Below are positions 42,006-50,900 of a DNA stretch of 64,000 nucleotides, piece after piece. The first letter of the stretch is position 1. Each line of letters begins with the position of its first letter. A program made the translations under genes and the position numbers. The notes below the pieces were generated by a model. The model had not been told where the DNA came from, made no database searches, and saw nothing but the letters and a program-made list of their open reading frames with translations. Source of the DNA: Alicyclobacillus kakegawensis NBRC 103104 (lineage in GTDB: Bacteria > Bacillota > Bacilli > Alicyclobacillales > Alicyclobacillaceae); contig NZ_BCRP01000016.1 in assembly GCF_001552655.1 (NCBI RefSeq), forward strand, positions 1 through 64,000. The letters are read 5' to 3'.

Positions 42006-43337
42006 GGGGGAGTTGGGCTGCGCCGGAGCCACCCGGTCTATTCCCGGATAATCGTAGGAGACGGCGCGTACGTAGGCGCGGTAGTGGGCGAGCGCCAGCT
42101 TGCGGTACTGCTGAACCTCGTACGCCGCATCCGTCGCGGGCGAACCTCCGGTCCCTTCCAGCAAATTGGCCACCGCCTCGGCGGACAGCGCAATCAGGAC
42201 GTGGTCGTGCGCGTTCAGGGCGGCCTCAAACGCCTGGCGCGCGTCGGCCAGCTTCTTGGCGCCGTCGCACTCGGTCTCCGCGCGAAGCAGCAACAGTTCC
42301 GCTGTCGTCTTGTGCAGCCTGTGCGCGCGAGCGATGGCAAGGGCACGGTGGAGGAACCTCAGCCCCTGTGCAAAGTCGCCTTGGCGATGGCACCATAACG
42401 CCAGATTGCGCAGCGTCAGGCAGGCGCACAGGTCGTCGTCGGCCGCTTCCGCCCCGGCGAGCGCCTCCTCGGCCCACGTCTTCGCCTCCTCCAGCTGTCC
42501 TTGTTCCAGGCAGGCGGCAGCCAGGCTGCATGCGATGCGTGCCCTGTCCGCGCGCTCGCTTTCCCAACGTATCAGTACGTCGTACGCCAAGCGCAGGGAT
42601 TTGACCCCGTCTTCCGGACGCTTGGCTCGCACCTGAATCACGCCCAACAGTCCCACTGCCTTGGCATAGCTGGGCAGGTCCTGTTGCGCCTGAAAGCATT
42701 CCGCCGCTTGATGGGCGTACCACAGCGCCATCACGGGGTTATCCAGCTGCGTGTACGTGTAGCCGAGGTTGTACAGGAGCTTCGGCCGCAGCGGACTGTC
42801 GGCGTCGGCCAGGTGCTGCTCGGCCATCACCAGCCAGCGCTCCGCCTCTTCGTAATCGTGCGTGAACAGGAAACTGCTGCCGGAATAGAAGCATGCCGCC
42901 GCCTGGGTGCGGGGGTCCTGGGCGTGATCCAAGATCATCCGGCCGATCTGGTGTACTATATCGAAATCTTTCGTCGTATAGTAGTGTTGACAGAGTTCCG
43001 TCGCGACTTGTTCATGCACGTTCTGCCAGTGTCCGCGCAGCGAGGTCAAGGCCTCCAGCAGCAGCTCTCGGTTGCCGGTGATGGTGCGGCTGAACGACAG
43101 GTCACCGGTGGCAAGCGCGGATGCGTACTCGGCCAGCGTCTTGTCCTCAAGGCGCTCGGCAATCAACTGCAGCATATCGGGCAAGGGCAGTTGGCGGCCG
43201 CTTTCGCACAGGCTGATGAGCGACTGGCTGGAGATGCCGTGCGCCAGGTCGGCTTGGGACAGTCGCCGGCGCTGGCGCAGGCTGCGGATGCGGTGGCCGA
43301 TGACGAAGGCGAGCAGTTCGCGATGGGTGTCTGTCAC
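41979..43337 (-). CDS. HTH-TPR transcription regulator, RRNPP type
   Basis: 452-residue regulator. Residues about 10-65 are an XRE-family helix-turn-helix (VIGHRIRSLRQRRRLSQADL, then SQSLISLCESGRQLP). Residues about 85-430 are alpha-helical TPR-like repeats (EEAERWLVMAEQHLADA, NPVMALWYAHQAAECFQ, GQLEEAKTWAEEALAGA, DFAQGLRFLHRALAIAR). This is the build of PlcR, NprR and Rgg-like regulators that bind an imported peptide in the TPR domain. The GTG at 43337 follows GAGAGGGGGG. A 41-codon exported peptide gene starts 57 bases away on the opposite strand and is the likely cognate signal. Its targets are not evident; the peptide gene itself is the first candidate. Confidence 0.85.
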   Translation of the reverse strand: MTDTHRELLAFVIGHRIRSLRQRRRLSQADLAHGISSQSLISLCESGRQLPLPDMLQLIAERLEDKTLAEYASALATGDLSFSRTITGNRELLLEALTSLRGHWQNVHEQVATELCQHYYTTKDFDIVHQIGRMILDHAQDPRTQAAACFYSGSSFLFTHDYEEAERWLVMAEQHLADADSPLRPKLLYNLGYTYTQLDNPVMALWYAHQAAECFQAQQDLPSYAKAVGLLGVIQVRAKRPEDGVKSLRLAYDVLIRWESERADRARIACSLAAACLEQGQLEEAKTWAEEALAGAEAADDDLCACLTLRNLALWCHRQGDFAQGLRFLHRALAIARAHRLHKTTAELLLLRAETECDGAKKLADARQAFEAALNAHDHVLIALSAEAVANLLEGTGGSPATDAAYEVQQYRKLALAHYRAYVRAVSYDYPGIDRVAPAQPNSPSPFDRSGQ

Positions 43338-43393
43338 AGTGCGGGCCCCCCTCTCGGTATGCCCAAATCATGGTTGACAAAGGGGTGAGTGGA

Positions 43394-43519
43394 ATGAAAA
43401 AGCTTGCCTGTCTGGCGGCTGCCCTGTCAACGGTCGCGGCCTTTGCGGCGGCGCTTGTGATTCTGCCGAACGACGGGTGTGTTCCGCCGACTCCCTTCTC
43501 GCACTCGACCAACCTGTGA
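43394..43519 (+). CDS. Small exported peptide, candidate RRNPP signal precursor
   Basis: 41-codon gene. The product starts MKKLACLAAALSTVAAFAAA, a Sec signal with a basic start and hydrophobic core, and ends with the tail LPNDGCVPPTPFSHSTNL. AAAGGGGTGAG provides a well-placed RBS for the ATG at 43394. A Rho-independent terminator starts 15 bases after the stop, so the gene is a self-contained unit. Precursor size, basic-hydrophobic start and short polar tail are those of PapR/NprX-type precursors. It is divergent from the HTH-TPR gene at 41979-43337. No strong promoter is visible, which would suit activation by the regulator. No family is recognised. Confidence 0.75.
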   Translation: MKKLACLAAALSTVAAFAAALVILPNDGCVPPTPFSHSTNL

Positions 43520-43533
43520 GGCTCTGGCAGAGG

Positions 43534-43566
43534 ACCGCAAGCGCTCTGGCTTGTGGTTCTTTTTTT
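43534..43566 (+). terminator. Rho-independent terminator of the small peptide gene
   Basis: ACCGCAAGC (43534-43542) pairs with GCTTGTGGT (43549-43557) with one G-U pair around a 6-base loop, followed by TCTTTTTTT up to 43566. It lies 15 bases after the 41-codon gene and upstream of the phosphoglucomutase gene, so it specifically ends the peptide transcript. Confidence 0.9.
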
Positions 43567-43717
43567 GTGTGCTCCCCTTGGTTTCATATAAACACAATCT
43601 TCGGCGGAGGGCATCGGACTTTTGTCCCACCAGTGGTTGCCTTGGACGCGGCAATCCGGCATGATCTTGAGGTGGACGCATCGCATAACAGCATCCGAAA
43701 CGAGGTGGTATGGCGAC

Positions 43718-45457
43718 GTGGACGTGACGACGCGATATCAACAATGGCTCAGTTACAGTGGTCATTCGCCGGATTTCCGAGCGCAGTTGGAAGCTCTGGC
43801 CGAGCAGCCTGACGCGCTCTACGACGCGTTTTACCGCGATCTGGAGTTTGGCACGGGTGGCCTGCGCGGGGTGCTGGGGCCGGGGACCAACCGGATGAAC
43901 GTGTACACGGTACGCAGGACGACGCTGGGCCTGGCGCGGTACGTGGCCAATCGAGGTGAGGACGCGAAAACCCGCGGGGTGGCCATCGGCTATGACTGCC
44001 GCCGCATGTCGCGTGAGTTCGCGCTTGAGGTGGCGTGTGTCTTGGCCGCTTGCGGGGTGCGGGCGCACCTGTTCGAGCACCTGTGCCCGACGTCCGAGCT
44101 GTCGTTTGCGGTACGCCGTCTGCAGGCGGCCGCTGGCGTGATGATCACCGCCAGTCACAATCCGCCGGAATACAATGGGTACAAGGTGTACAACGAGGAC
44201 GGCGGCCAACTTCTGCCCGATGAAGCGAAGTTGGTCATGAAGGAAATTGAGGCCGTCACAGACCTGTTTTCGATTCCGCGTATGGATGCCGACGAGGCGC
44301 AGGCGGCCGGGCTCCTGACCTGGATTGGCGAAGAAATGGACAAGGCGTACACGGGGGCAGTGGTCGACGCGGTGCGCGAACCGGCGGTGGCCGCACAGGC
44401 CCGCGAGCAGCTGCGCATTGTCTACACTCCGTTGCACGGCACGGGCAACCTGCCGGTGCGCCAGGTGCTGAGTCAGTCCGGCTACAAGAACGTGTTCGTA
44501 GTCGCCCAGCAAGAGGCGCCGGATGGAGAGTTTTCCACCACCCGCTCGCCCAATCCGGAAGAGCCGGAGGCGCTGGCGATGGCCATCGCCGAGGCGCGCA
44601 GACAACAGGCTGACCTGGTGATGGGGACCGATCCGGACGCTGACCGGGTGGGTATCGCGGTGCGTGGGCAGGACGGCGAATACCATCTCTTGACGGGCAA
44701 CCAGGTGGGTGGTTTGCTGGTGGATTTCGTCCTGTCGCAACGACAGGCGCGTGGGCAATTGCCGGATAACGGTGTGGTGTTCAAGACCATCGTCACCTCC
44801 GGGCTGGGCGCGGCCGCGGCGAGAAGGTACGGCATCAAATCGGAAGACACGCTGACCGGGTTCAAGTATATAGGGGATCGCGTCCGCCACTATGAGGCGA
44901 CGGGCGAGAAGACGTTCGTGTTCGGCTACGAGGAAAGCTACGGCTACCTCGCTTCTCCGATTGTCCGCGACAAGGACGCTGTGCAGGCGTGCCTCCTGAT
45001 TGCCGAGATGGCCGCGTTTCACCAGATGCACGGGCGTACGCTGCTGGACGCGTTGGCGGCGCTGTACGGGCGTGTCGGCCACTTCCAGGAACGGCTGGTC
45101 AGCGTCACCTTGCCCGGAGCTGACGGGCTGGCGCGCATCCTGACGGTGATGCGGCGCCTGCGCGAGCAAGGTCTGCCAGAAGTGGACGGGTTGGTGCTGG
45201 AGACGGTGGAAGACTATCAGGCCGGGGAGCGCCGCCGCGCCGACGGCAGCGGCGGGGTCGAGGCGTTGACGTTGCCCCGTTCCGACGTGCTGCGGTACCT
45301 GTTTGCGGGCGGATCGTGGTTGGCCGTTCGACCTTCCGGCACGGAGCCTAAGCTGAAGCTTTACCTGGGCGCCCAGGCTCCGAACGAGGAAGGATGTCTG
45401 ACGCAAATCCAGCGGCTCAATCAACTGGCTGAAAAGATCACCGCGCTGGCCGATTGA
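43718..45457 (+). CDS. pgcA: Phosphoglucomutase/phosphomannomutase
   Basis: 579-residue alpha-D-phosphohexomutase interconverting glucose-1-phosphate and glucose-6-phosphate, used for cell-wall and glycolipid sugars. It has the phosphoserine loop TASHNPPEYNGYK, the magnesium-binding GTDPDADRVG, the sugar-binding GYEESYGYL, and the phosphate-binding RPSGTEPKLKLY. The GTG at 43718 is nine bases after GAGGTGG. The open frame extends 32 codons upstream through unrelated sequence without an RBS. The length and motifs fit PgcA of Bacillus. Confidence 0.93.
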   Translation: MDVTTRYQQWLSYSGHSPDFRAQLEALAEQPDALYDAFYRDLEFGTGGLRGVLGPGTNRMNVYTVRRTTLGLARYVANRGEDAKTRGVAIGYDCRRMSREFALEVACVLAACGVRAHLFEHLCPTSELSFAVRRLQAAAGVMITASHNPPEYNGYKVYNEDGGQLLPDEAKLVMKEIEAVTDLFSIPRMDADEAQAAGLLTWIGEEMDKAYTGAVVDAVREPAVAAQAREQLRIVYTPLHGTGNLPVRQVLSQSGYKNVFVVAQQEAPDGEFSTTRSPNPEEPEALAMAIAEARRQQADLVMGTDPDADRVGIAVRGQDGEYHLLTGNQVGGLLVDFVLSQRQARGQLPDNGVVFKTIVTSGLGAAAARRYGIKSEDTLTGFKYIGDRVRHYEATGEKTFVFGYEESYGYLASPIVRDKDAVQACLLIAEMAAFHQMHGRTLLDALAALYGRVGHFQERLVSVTLPGADGLARILTVMRRLREQGLPEVDGLVLETVEDYQAGERRRADGSGGVEALTLPRSDVLRYLFAGGSWLAVRPSGTEPKLKLYLGAQAPNEEGCLTQIQRLNQLAEKITALAD

Positions 45458-45468
45458 GCCAGTGGTCT

Positions 45469-45487
45469 GGGGGCCGTCCGGGCCCCC
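45469..45487 (+). terminator. GC-rich hairpin after phosphoglucomutase
   Basis: GGGGGCC (45469-45475) and GGCCCCC (45481-45487) form a perfect stem with a 5-base loop, 11 bases after the stop. There is no U-tract directly after it, so termination efficiency is uncertain. Confidence 0.5.
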
Positions 45488-45629
45488 ACGCTCTTGCGCC
45501 CCTCAGGATTTTTCCTTTCGCCAAGTTTCCCTACTTTTCGATTTTCCCAGTAGGTATAATGAAGTTTGTAAATCTATCGTGAAAATCCATACAGCGGGGA
45601 TTTGACCTTGTGGATGGGGGTGCCTGGTG

Positions 45630-47543
45630 ATGAAGAAGGGGTTTGCGCTTGTGGCGGCACCGGCGGCGCTGAGCGTTGCCACCGCGCTGATGCCCTCCGG
45701 CGGCCAGATGGCGCTGGCGGCCACTGAGAAGGCGGGCACTGAAGCCTCCGTGGCTGCGGCTGGAGCCAAGGATTTGGGACCGACTGACGAAGGGCAGGTG
45801 ATCACCGCGAGCCTGGTGCTCAAGGTGCGCAACCGGAACGACTTGGCCGCCTGCATCCAGGACGTTTCGACCCCAGGCAGCCCGGAGTATCGCCACTTCC
45901 TGTCGGTTGCGGAGTTCAAACGCCGGTATGCCCCGTCCGATGCGGAGATTGCGGCCCTCACTCGGTACCTGGAGGCGAACGGCCTGCGCGTGCGCGAGGT
46001 GTATCCGGACAACCTGCTACTGAAGGTGGAGGGGACGGCCGAGCAGTTCAATACGGTGTTTGACACCACGTTGCACAATTACCTGCGGCACGGCCGCCGC
46101 TTCTACGCACCCGCGCGCTTCCCGCGCATCCCGAAGGCGCTGACTGACATCGTCTTGGCCGTGGTCGGGCTCGACACCGAGGCGCTGGCACGGCCGATGA
46201 GCGCCCGGACCGCGCAGGTGGACGGTCAATCGACGCGTGTGGTTTTGCCGCAAGGCGGCAGCACGGCCACCGGCGTCCCACAGGACTACACAGTGGGCGA
46301 CGTCGCCAACCTCTATGACGTGAATCCGCTCTACCAGCATGGCGTCACGGGCAAGGGCCAGACGCTCGGCATCGTCACCCTGGCCGATTTTGATCCGAGC
46401 GACGCGTACACGTATTGGGACACCATCGGTCTCAAGTACAAGCCCAACCGGATTACCCAGGTGCACGTGGACGGCGGCGGGCCTCTTGGCGCCGAGGATG
46501 GATCCGGCGAGACAGCCCTGGATGTGGAGCAGGCTGGGGGACTCGCACCAGACGCTGACATCCTCGTCTACGATGCGCCGAACACGGATGCCGGGTTCAT
46601 CGACGTGTTCTACAAGGCCATCTCCGCCAACTTGGCGGACAGCCTGTCGGTCAGCTGGGGGATGCCGGAGGTGCTGTACTATGCTGAGCTGAATGGCGGC
46701 GTCGACTACACGAGCGAGTTACAAGCATTCCACCAAGTGTTTATGGAAGCAGCCGTCCAGGGGCAGTCTCTGTTCGCGGCCAGCGGCGACGCGGGAGCGT
46801 ACGACGTCAACGGTGTACTGCCGTATCCTGCCTTTTCCAAGGTGGTGTCGGTCGATTCCCCGGCGGCCGATCCGTACGTGACCGCGGCCGGTGGCACGAC
46901 GGTGCCGGCCACCCTGACGCTGTCCAAGGGCACGGTCACCATTAAGGAGGAGCGCGCCTGGGCCTGGGATTATCTGTTGCCGCTCGGGTATGACGAGTCC
47001 ATCTTGTTCCCGGTGGGGGACGGCGGCGGGGTCAGCACGTACTGGTCCCTGCCCTGGTACCAGCGTGGTCTTGCGGGCATCGCCAGGACGCCGGCAGGAC
47101 AGAGCGTCGTGGACAACAGCGGATCGACACCGCAGGATTACTACGACCTACCGGCTCACTTCGCCGGGCGCAATCTGCCGGACCTCTCGATGAACGCGGA
47201 CCCAGAGACAGGCTACCTCCTCTATTCGACCCCGGATGGAGGCTGGGTAGCCGGGTATGGCGGGACCAGCTTCGTGGCGCCCCAGCTCAACGGCATCGCG
47301 GCGCTGTTGGAGCAGAGCGTGCATGGGCGCGTCGGCCTGTGGAACCCGCTGCTCTACACCATCGCGCGCTCCGGTTCCGGCTATGGATTGCAGCGTCCGT
47401 TCAACGATATCACGGCGGGTGACAACTGGTACTGGCAAAGCGCACAGGGGTATGATCAAGCCACCGGCATCGGGACGCCCAACGTCGCGAACTTGGACAA
47501 GGTCTTGACCAATCTTGTGTCTGAATCCCAGAACCGTCGTTGA
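45630..47543 (+). CDS. Kumamolisin-like secreted acid serine protease (S53)
   Basis: 637-residue sedolisin-family endopeptidase, secreted and active at acid pH in known members. A signal peptide covers about residues 1-31. The activation pro-domain lies at about 50-185 (TPGSPEYRHFLSVAEFKRRY). The mature enzyme carries the Glu294-Asp298 pair (GSGETALDVEQ), the oxyanion Asp387 (ASGDAGAYD) and nucleophile Ser547 (YGGTSFVAPQ), and near the end a calcium site (NDITAGDN, then GYDQATGIGTPN). The ATG at 45630 follows GGGGGTG. A TATAAT at 45555-45560 may be the -10, with no clear -35. Kumamolisin was described from an Alicyclobacillus-like organism, supporting the taxon guess. Confidence 0.94.
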   Translation: MKKGFALVAAPAALSVATALMPSGGQMALAATEKAGTEASVAAAGAKDLGPTDEGQVITASLVLKVRNRNDLAACIQDVSTPGSPEYRHFLSVAEFKRRYAPSDAEIAALTRYLEANGLRVREVYPDNLLLKVEGTAEQFNTVFDTTLHNYLRHGRRFYAPARFPRIPKALTDIVLAVVGLDTEALARPMSARTAQVDGQSTRVVLPQGGSTATGVPQDYTVGDVANLYDVNPLYQHGVTGKGQTLGIVTLADFDPSDAYTYWDTIGLKYKPNRITQVHVDGGGPLGAEDGSGETALDVEQAGGLAPDADILVYDAPNTDAGFIDVFYKAISANLADSLSVSWGMPEVLYYAELNGGVDYTSELQAFHQVFMEAAVQGQSLFAASGDAGAYDVNGVLPYPAFSKVVSVDSPAADPYVTAAGGTTVPATLTLSKGTVTIKEERAWAWDYLLPLGYDESILFPVGDGGGVSTYWSLPWYQRGLAGIARTPAGQSVVDNSGSTPQDYYDLPAHFAGRNLPDLSMNADPETGYLLYSTPDGGWVAGYGGTSFVAPQLNGIAALLEQSVHGRVGLWNPLLYTIARSGSGYGLQRPFNDITAGDNWYWQSAQGYDQATGIGTPNVANLDKVLTNLVSESQNRR

Positions 47544-47645
47544 CGACGGCCACGACATGACCCGGAGGGCCTGTTCAGGGCGACTAGACTCTCGGGCTTA
47601 CGGAGGAATTGGCCCCGGATTCGACAAGAATCGTCATCCGGAACG

Positions 47646-47672
47646 CAAAAAACGCCCCGCAAATGCGGGGCG
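47646..47672 (-). terminator. Rho-independent terminator of the cold-shock gene
   Basis: CGCCCCGC (47653-47660) and GCGGGGCG (47665-47672) with a 4-base loop. On the minus strand this is followed by a T-run (A-run 47647-47651 and neighbours on the plus strand). It lies 33 bases beyond the cold-shock gene stop. Confidence 0.88.
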
Positions 47673-47705
47673 ATTCGATTCTCATGTGAGTACAGTCAGA
47701 GAAGT

Positions 47706-47903
47706 TTACAGTTTCTGGACGTTGGCAGCCTGCGGACCACGCTGACCCTCGACGACGTCGAATTCAACAGCCTGGCCTTCCTCAAGAGTACGGAAACCTT
47801 CACCCAAGATGGCGGTGTAGTGCACGAATACGTCGTTGCCACCCTCCATCTGGATGAAACCATAGCCCTTCTCCGCATTGAACCACTTTACAGTTCCTTG
47901 CAC
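47706..47903 (-). CDS. csp: Cold shock protein, CspA family
   Basis: 65-residue single-stranded nucleic-acid-binding protein, an RNA chaperone. It has RNP1-type KGYGFIQ and RNP2-type VFVHY on a five-strand OB fold, with the usual [12 protein letters not shown] start. The start is GTG at 47903, seven bases after GGGAGG. The leader to the promoter at 48003-48031 is about 95 bases and holds repeated GTAC blocks. Long leaders are common in csp genes and act in cold regulation. A terminator follows at 47646. Confidence 0.95.
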   Translation of the reverse strand: MQGTVKWFNAEKGYGFIQMEGGNDVFVHYTAILGEGFRTLEEGQAVEFDVVEGQRGPQAANVQKL

Positions 47904-47922
47904 ACGTAATGCCTCCCACTCA

Positions 47923-47978
47923 GTACCATCGTACCAGAGCCAAGTACTTCTCCGTACTCCTGCGCCGTACCATCGTAC
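47923..47978 (-). repeat. Repeated GTAC blocks in the cold-shock leader
   Basis: GTACCATCGTAC occurs twice (47923-47934 and 47967-47978), 44 bases apart, with GTACTTCTCCGTAC (47944-47957) between them. All three are GTAC-spacer-GTAC units that can fold as small hairpins or pair with each other. They lie wholly in the csp 5' leader. A role as an RNA thermosensor element is conceivable but unproven. Confidence 0.5.
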
Positions 47979-48002
47979 TAAAAGATATTTGGTGCCGATG
48001 TA

Positions 48003-48031
48003 AATATAACACCGGCGCGCGGGTGTGTCAA
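48003..48031 (-). promoter_or_regulatory. SigA promoter of the cold-shock gene
   Basis: On the minus strand, TTGACA (plus 48026-48031), a 17-base spacer, and TATATT (48003-48008). It is near-consensus and points toward csp. It lies about 140 bases from the divergent metalloprotease gene. Confidence 0.85.
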
Positions 48032-48168
48032 ACACACCCTCTGATAAGAGTATATCACATCGCGCCGGCAAAGTTGCATGCGGCGTGGGAGAATCAGGTT
48101 TGTCCGCTGTCGCTGGCGGCCAGACTAAGACTAGAAACACGCGGATTTTTTGCGAGCGGGGTGTGGTC

Positions 48169-49677
48169 ATGGCCAAAGCGACGGGACGGGGGTTTCACCT
48201 GACGGTCTCGGTGTTTGCCTTGCTGTTGGCGGCGGCATCGGGCGCCGCTCTCTGGTATCAGTACCATCCGGACACAGTCCTGCGCGTTGTCCGGCCGCTT
48301 CTGACGGGCGGGCTGCCGCAGTTTGGACCCGGCGGGAGCCCGGACTCGAGCCAGGACGCGGTCGGCGGAGGGCCGGGCAGCGCGGCACCGACTCCCGCAC
48401 AGGGGGCGAATTCGGCCGCGCCGGGGGGAGGAGCGCCACCCGCGCAGGGGGCCGGCAGCCACACCGGCGCCAGTGACACCGCGTTGGTTCAGGTCAAGGC
48501 AGTGGATAAGGGAGTCACCGCCAGCCAATTGGCCCTCGTGCGTCGACTTCTGGACAAAGGCGGCATCCTCGACGATGTGACCGGTCTGCTCGGGCTGCAT
48601 TTGCGCACCTCCGTCAACATCCTGCTCGCCAGCAGCAAGGCCGCCTACACGCAGGCGCTGGCGAACGAGGGCATGTCCCAGCAACAGGCAAGCGCGCTCA
48701 GCCAGGACACGGGCGGCTTCACCCAGGACTCAACCATCATCATTCCGCTCTACCAAAACGAGACGACGCCGGACCTGGGCAACACGCTGGGGCACGAGCT
48801 GGTGCATGCCGTGCTCAATCAGGACGTCGGGTCGGTGCCCAGCTGGATGAACGAGGGTCTGGCGGTGTACACCGGGATGTCCGTCCAGCGCCGCCTGGAG
48901 TCGTCGGTGGCCTACGCCGGGTACGCCCGTCAGCTAGCCGAGTCGGTGGTGGCCGCCAGCGCGCAGGGGAAATGGATACCCTTGGCCAACAGTGAATCCG
49001 CGCTTCTGAGCGGACAGCCACCCTACGACCTGGAACTGCAGGACTGGCTCGCGGTGGCGGATTTGTTCACTCACCAAGGAACAGGCGGCCTGTCAGCCTA
49101 CTTTCAGCGGCTGGAAGCCGGCGCCGCCCCGGACACTGCTTTTGCCGATGCGTTTCACATCACTCGCAGCGAATTGGACGCGCACCTGCGCAGCCTGATG
49201 AACCAGGCCGCGCGTCAGCCGGACCCGGGCCTGGACCTGACGCTGTCCATCCCGAACGGCTTTCGCGGCTATATCCGGATTTTGCCGCGCGACAGCCAGG
49301 TGTGGCAGAGTTTTCGCGTGACCCCGGGGGATCTCCATCTCACCGTCACGGCGGGTCAGCGTCTGAGCGGATCCCCTCTCCCGGTCACGAAGACCCGCGA
49401 CTCGGCGCCGCCGGACAGCCGCACCCTCTACATCAACATCAGCCCGGACCAACCCTACACGTGGCACGGCAAGACGGTGGCGCACTGCGGCTTCGCCTTT
49501 GACTACCATGACGGGTTGTACGGATTTGTCGACGCCTGGGTGACGACGGCGGACGGGCGCACGACTTACCTGGAGCAGCCAAGCCTGTTTTCGGTGCGCG
49601 TCGATAGGGCGACGGAGCACACCCAGACGAATCCGCTTCTGCCGTTGTTGTCTGCTGGACCGAGCGCCGCCGGTTGA
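48169..49677 (+). CDS. Exported or membrane-anchored HExxH metalloprotease
   Basis: 502-residue protein with an N-terminal hydrophobic segment ([20 protein letters not shown]) acting as signal or anchor. A Gly/Pro/Ala-rich linker follows at about 50-105. The zinc site is HELVH at residues 209-213 with a downstream Glu229 in [11 protein letters not shown], the gluzincin (peptidase MA-like) pattern. The last 170 residues are a beta-rich domain of unknown role. The ATG at 48169 follows GGGGTG. An open frame continues upstream across the csp promoter and was not used. The substrate is unknown; an extracytoplasmic location is expected. Confidence 0.82.
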   Translation: MAKATGRGFHLTVSVFALLLAAASGAALWYQYHPDTVLRVVRPLLTGGLPQFGPGGSPDSSQDAVGGGPGSAAPTPAQGANSAAPGGGAPPAQGAGSHTGASDTALVQVKAVDKGVTASQLALVRRLLDKGGILDDVTGLLGLHLRTSVNILLASSKAAYTQALANEGMSQQQASALSQDTGGFTQDSTIIIPLYQNETTPDLGNTLGHELVHAVLNQDVGSVPSWMNEGLAVYTGMSVQRRLESSVAYAGYARQLAESVVAASAQGKWIPLANSESALLSGQPPYDLELQDWLAVADLFTHQGTGGLSAYFQRLEAGAAPDTAFADAFHITRSELDAHLRSLMNQAARQPDPGLDLTLSIPNGFRGYIRILPRDSQVWQSFRVTPGDLHLTVTAGQRLSGSPLPVTKTRDSAPPDSRTLYINISPDQPYTWHGKTVAHCGFAFDYHDGLYGFVDAWVTTADGRTTYLEQPSLFSVRVDRATEHTQTNPLLPLLSAGPSAAG

Positions 49678-49757
49678 GCGCGAGCCGTTGCCGGATCTGA
49701 TGTATACTGTGGGGTGAAACCGTACGGACAGGCTGATTCCAGGAGAGGGATGACGCG

Positions 49758-50516
49758 TTGCTGGGCACATCGACGGGAGCGGCAGAACACGTCCACGTGT
49801 TGGGTGTGCGGTTTGACTTGATGCCGCGGTCCCACGTCGTGGAGCAAATCCTCGGGTGGGTGGCGGAAGGCAGCCGCCACATGGTGGTCACGGCCGGCCC
49901 GGAGCTGGTCATGCAGGCGGTGGCGGATGTAGACCTGCAGCGCATCCTCCATGTGGCCGACCTGGTCACGCCGGACGGAGTGGGGATTATCTGGGCGGCG
50001 CGGCGGGCCGGGCGGCGCGGCGTGGAGCGGGTGAGCGGCGTCGATTTGGTCGAGGACGTGCTCGCCGCCGCCTGCGAACGGCACCAGCCGCTGCGCGTGT
50101 TCGTGCTCGGCGCAACGCCTGCGTCGCTGAGCGCCTGTTTGGCCGAGTTCGCCCGCCGCTATCCTGGGTGCCGGTTCGCCGGGCATCATGGCTATTTTGC
50201 GCCCGCGGATTTGCCCGAGGTGCTGGAGGAGGTGGCCCGGTTCAGGCCTAACCTGTGGCTGGTAGGGCTCGGACAACCGCGGCAGGAGAAACTGATCTTT
50301 GAACACCTGCGCGACCTGCCAGCCTGTGTCGGCATCGGGGTCGGCGGCAGCATCGACGTCTGGGGTGGCACCATCAAGCGGGCCCCGGCCTGGGTGCGGC
50401 GGATGAATTTGGAATGGCTGTACCGGTTGCTGCGTCAACCTGCGCGCTGGCGCCGCCAACTGGCGTTGCCACGCTTCGCCTGGCATGTGATACGAAGCCG
50501 GCGTCAGGCGTCCTAA
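49758..50516 (+). CDS. tagA: WecG/TagA/CpsF family glycosyltransferase
   Basis: 252-residue GT26 enzyme adding N-acetylmannosamine or a similar sugar to a lipid-linked GlcNAc in wall teichoic acid or capsule synthesis. It shows LVTPDGVGIIWAAR with the catalytic Asp, FVLGATPASL, LWLVGLGQPRQEKLI, and the C-terminal GGSIDVWGGTIKRAP followed by LEWLYRL. The start appears to be TTG at 49758 after AGGAGAGGGA. It is peripheral to the membrane through its C-terminus. No other teichoic acid gene is adjacent. Confidence 0.9.
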   Translation: MLGTSTGAAEHVHVLGVRFDLMPRSHVVEQILGWVAEGSRHMVVTAGPELVMQAVADVDLQRILHVADLVTPDGVGIIWAARRAGRRGVERVSGVDLVEDVLAAACERHQPLRVFVLGATPASLSACLAEFARRYPGCRFAGHHGYFAPADLPEVLEEVARFRPNLWLVGLGQPRQEKLIFEHLRDLPACVGIGVGGSIDVWGGTIKRAPAWVRRMNLEWLYRLLRQPARWRRQLALPRFAWHVIRSRRQAS

Positions 50517-50638
50517 TGGACAGGCTCCCCGCGTCTGGCGGGAGAGGAAAGATTCGCAGCGTGTGCGCACCGCCGCGGCGGCAAATCCTAGGGGCACGCC
50601 GGCCTGTAAGGCTGGCACTTCTGGGGAGGTGCTGGCGG

Positions 50639-50848
50639 ATGAGCAAGACGCACGTGGTTCCAGGCTGCCACAAAGCTCTCGACGATTTAAAGTACGAGAT
50701 AGCCCACGAACTCGGCATCCCTGTATACCAGGGCAGCGAAGATTATTGGGGAGAGATTGCCAGCCGCGATACGGGCGCGGTCGGCGGCCGCATCACGGCA
50801 CGCTTGGTCGCCTACGCGGAGCAGGTGTTGGCCTCCGGCGGCAGGTAA
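50639..50848 (+). CDS. Small acid-soluble spore protein, alpha/beta type
   Basis: 69-residue DNA-binding spore protein. It matches the family pattern: ALDDLKYEIAHELGIPVY with the GPR protease cleavage site (YEIA), then SRDTGAVGGRITARLVAYAE. These proteins coat spore DNA and protect it from UV and heat. The ATG at 50639 follows GGGGAGGTG. Expression in the forespore (SigG) is expected; no convincing SigG promoter was picked out in the 120 bases upstream. It proves the organism belongs to a spore-forming lineage. Confidence 0.93.
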   Translation: MSKTHVVPGCHKALDDLKYEIAHELGIPVYQGSEDYWGEIASRDTGAVGGRITARLVAYAEQVLASGGR

Positions 50849-50872
50849 CACAGACGGCATACTTTGTTGCAG

Positions 50873-50900
50873 CAGGCGAGGCCCATAGCGGTCTCGCCTG
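50873..50900 (+). terminator. Hairpin after the spore protein gene
   Basis: CAGGCGAG (50873-50880) and CTCGCCTG (50893-50900) form a perfect stem with a 12-base loop, 24 bases after the SASP stop. It is followed by TTCCTGATT, a weak U-tract. Confidence 0.6.

Noticed and set aside
43374-43379. TTGACA just before the 41-codon peptide gene as a -35 element
   Set aside because: It lies only 15 bases before the ATG and overlaps the ribosome site, so it cannot be the -35 of that gene.
45540-45587. Inverted repeat GATTTTC/GAAAATC around the TATAAT before the S53 protease gene
   Set aside because: Seven-base arms 34 bases apart are expected by chance in an AT-rich gap; no support for an operator.
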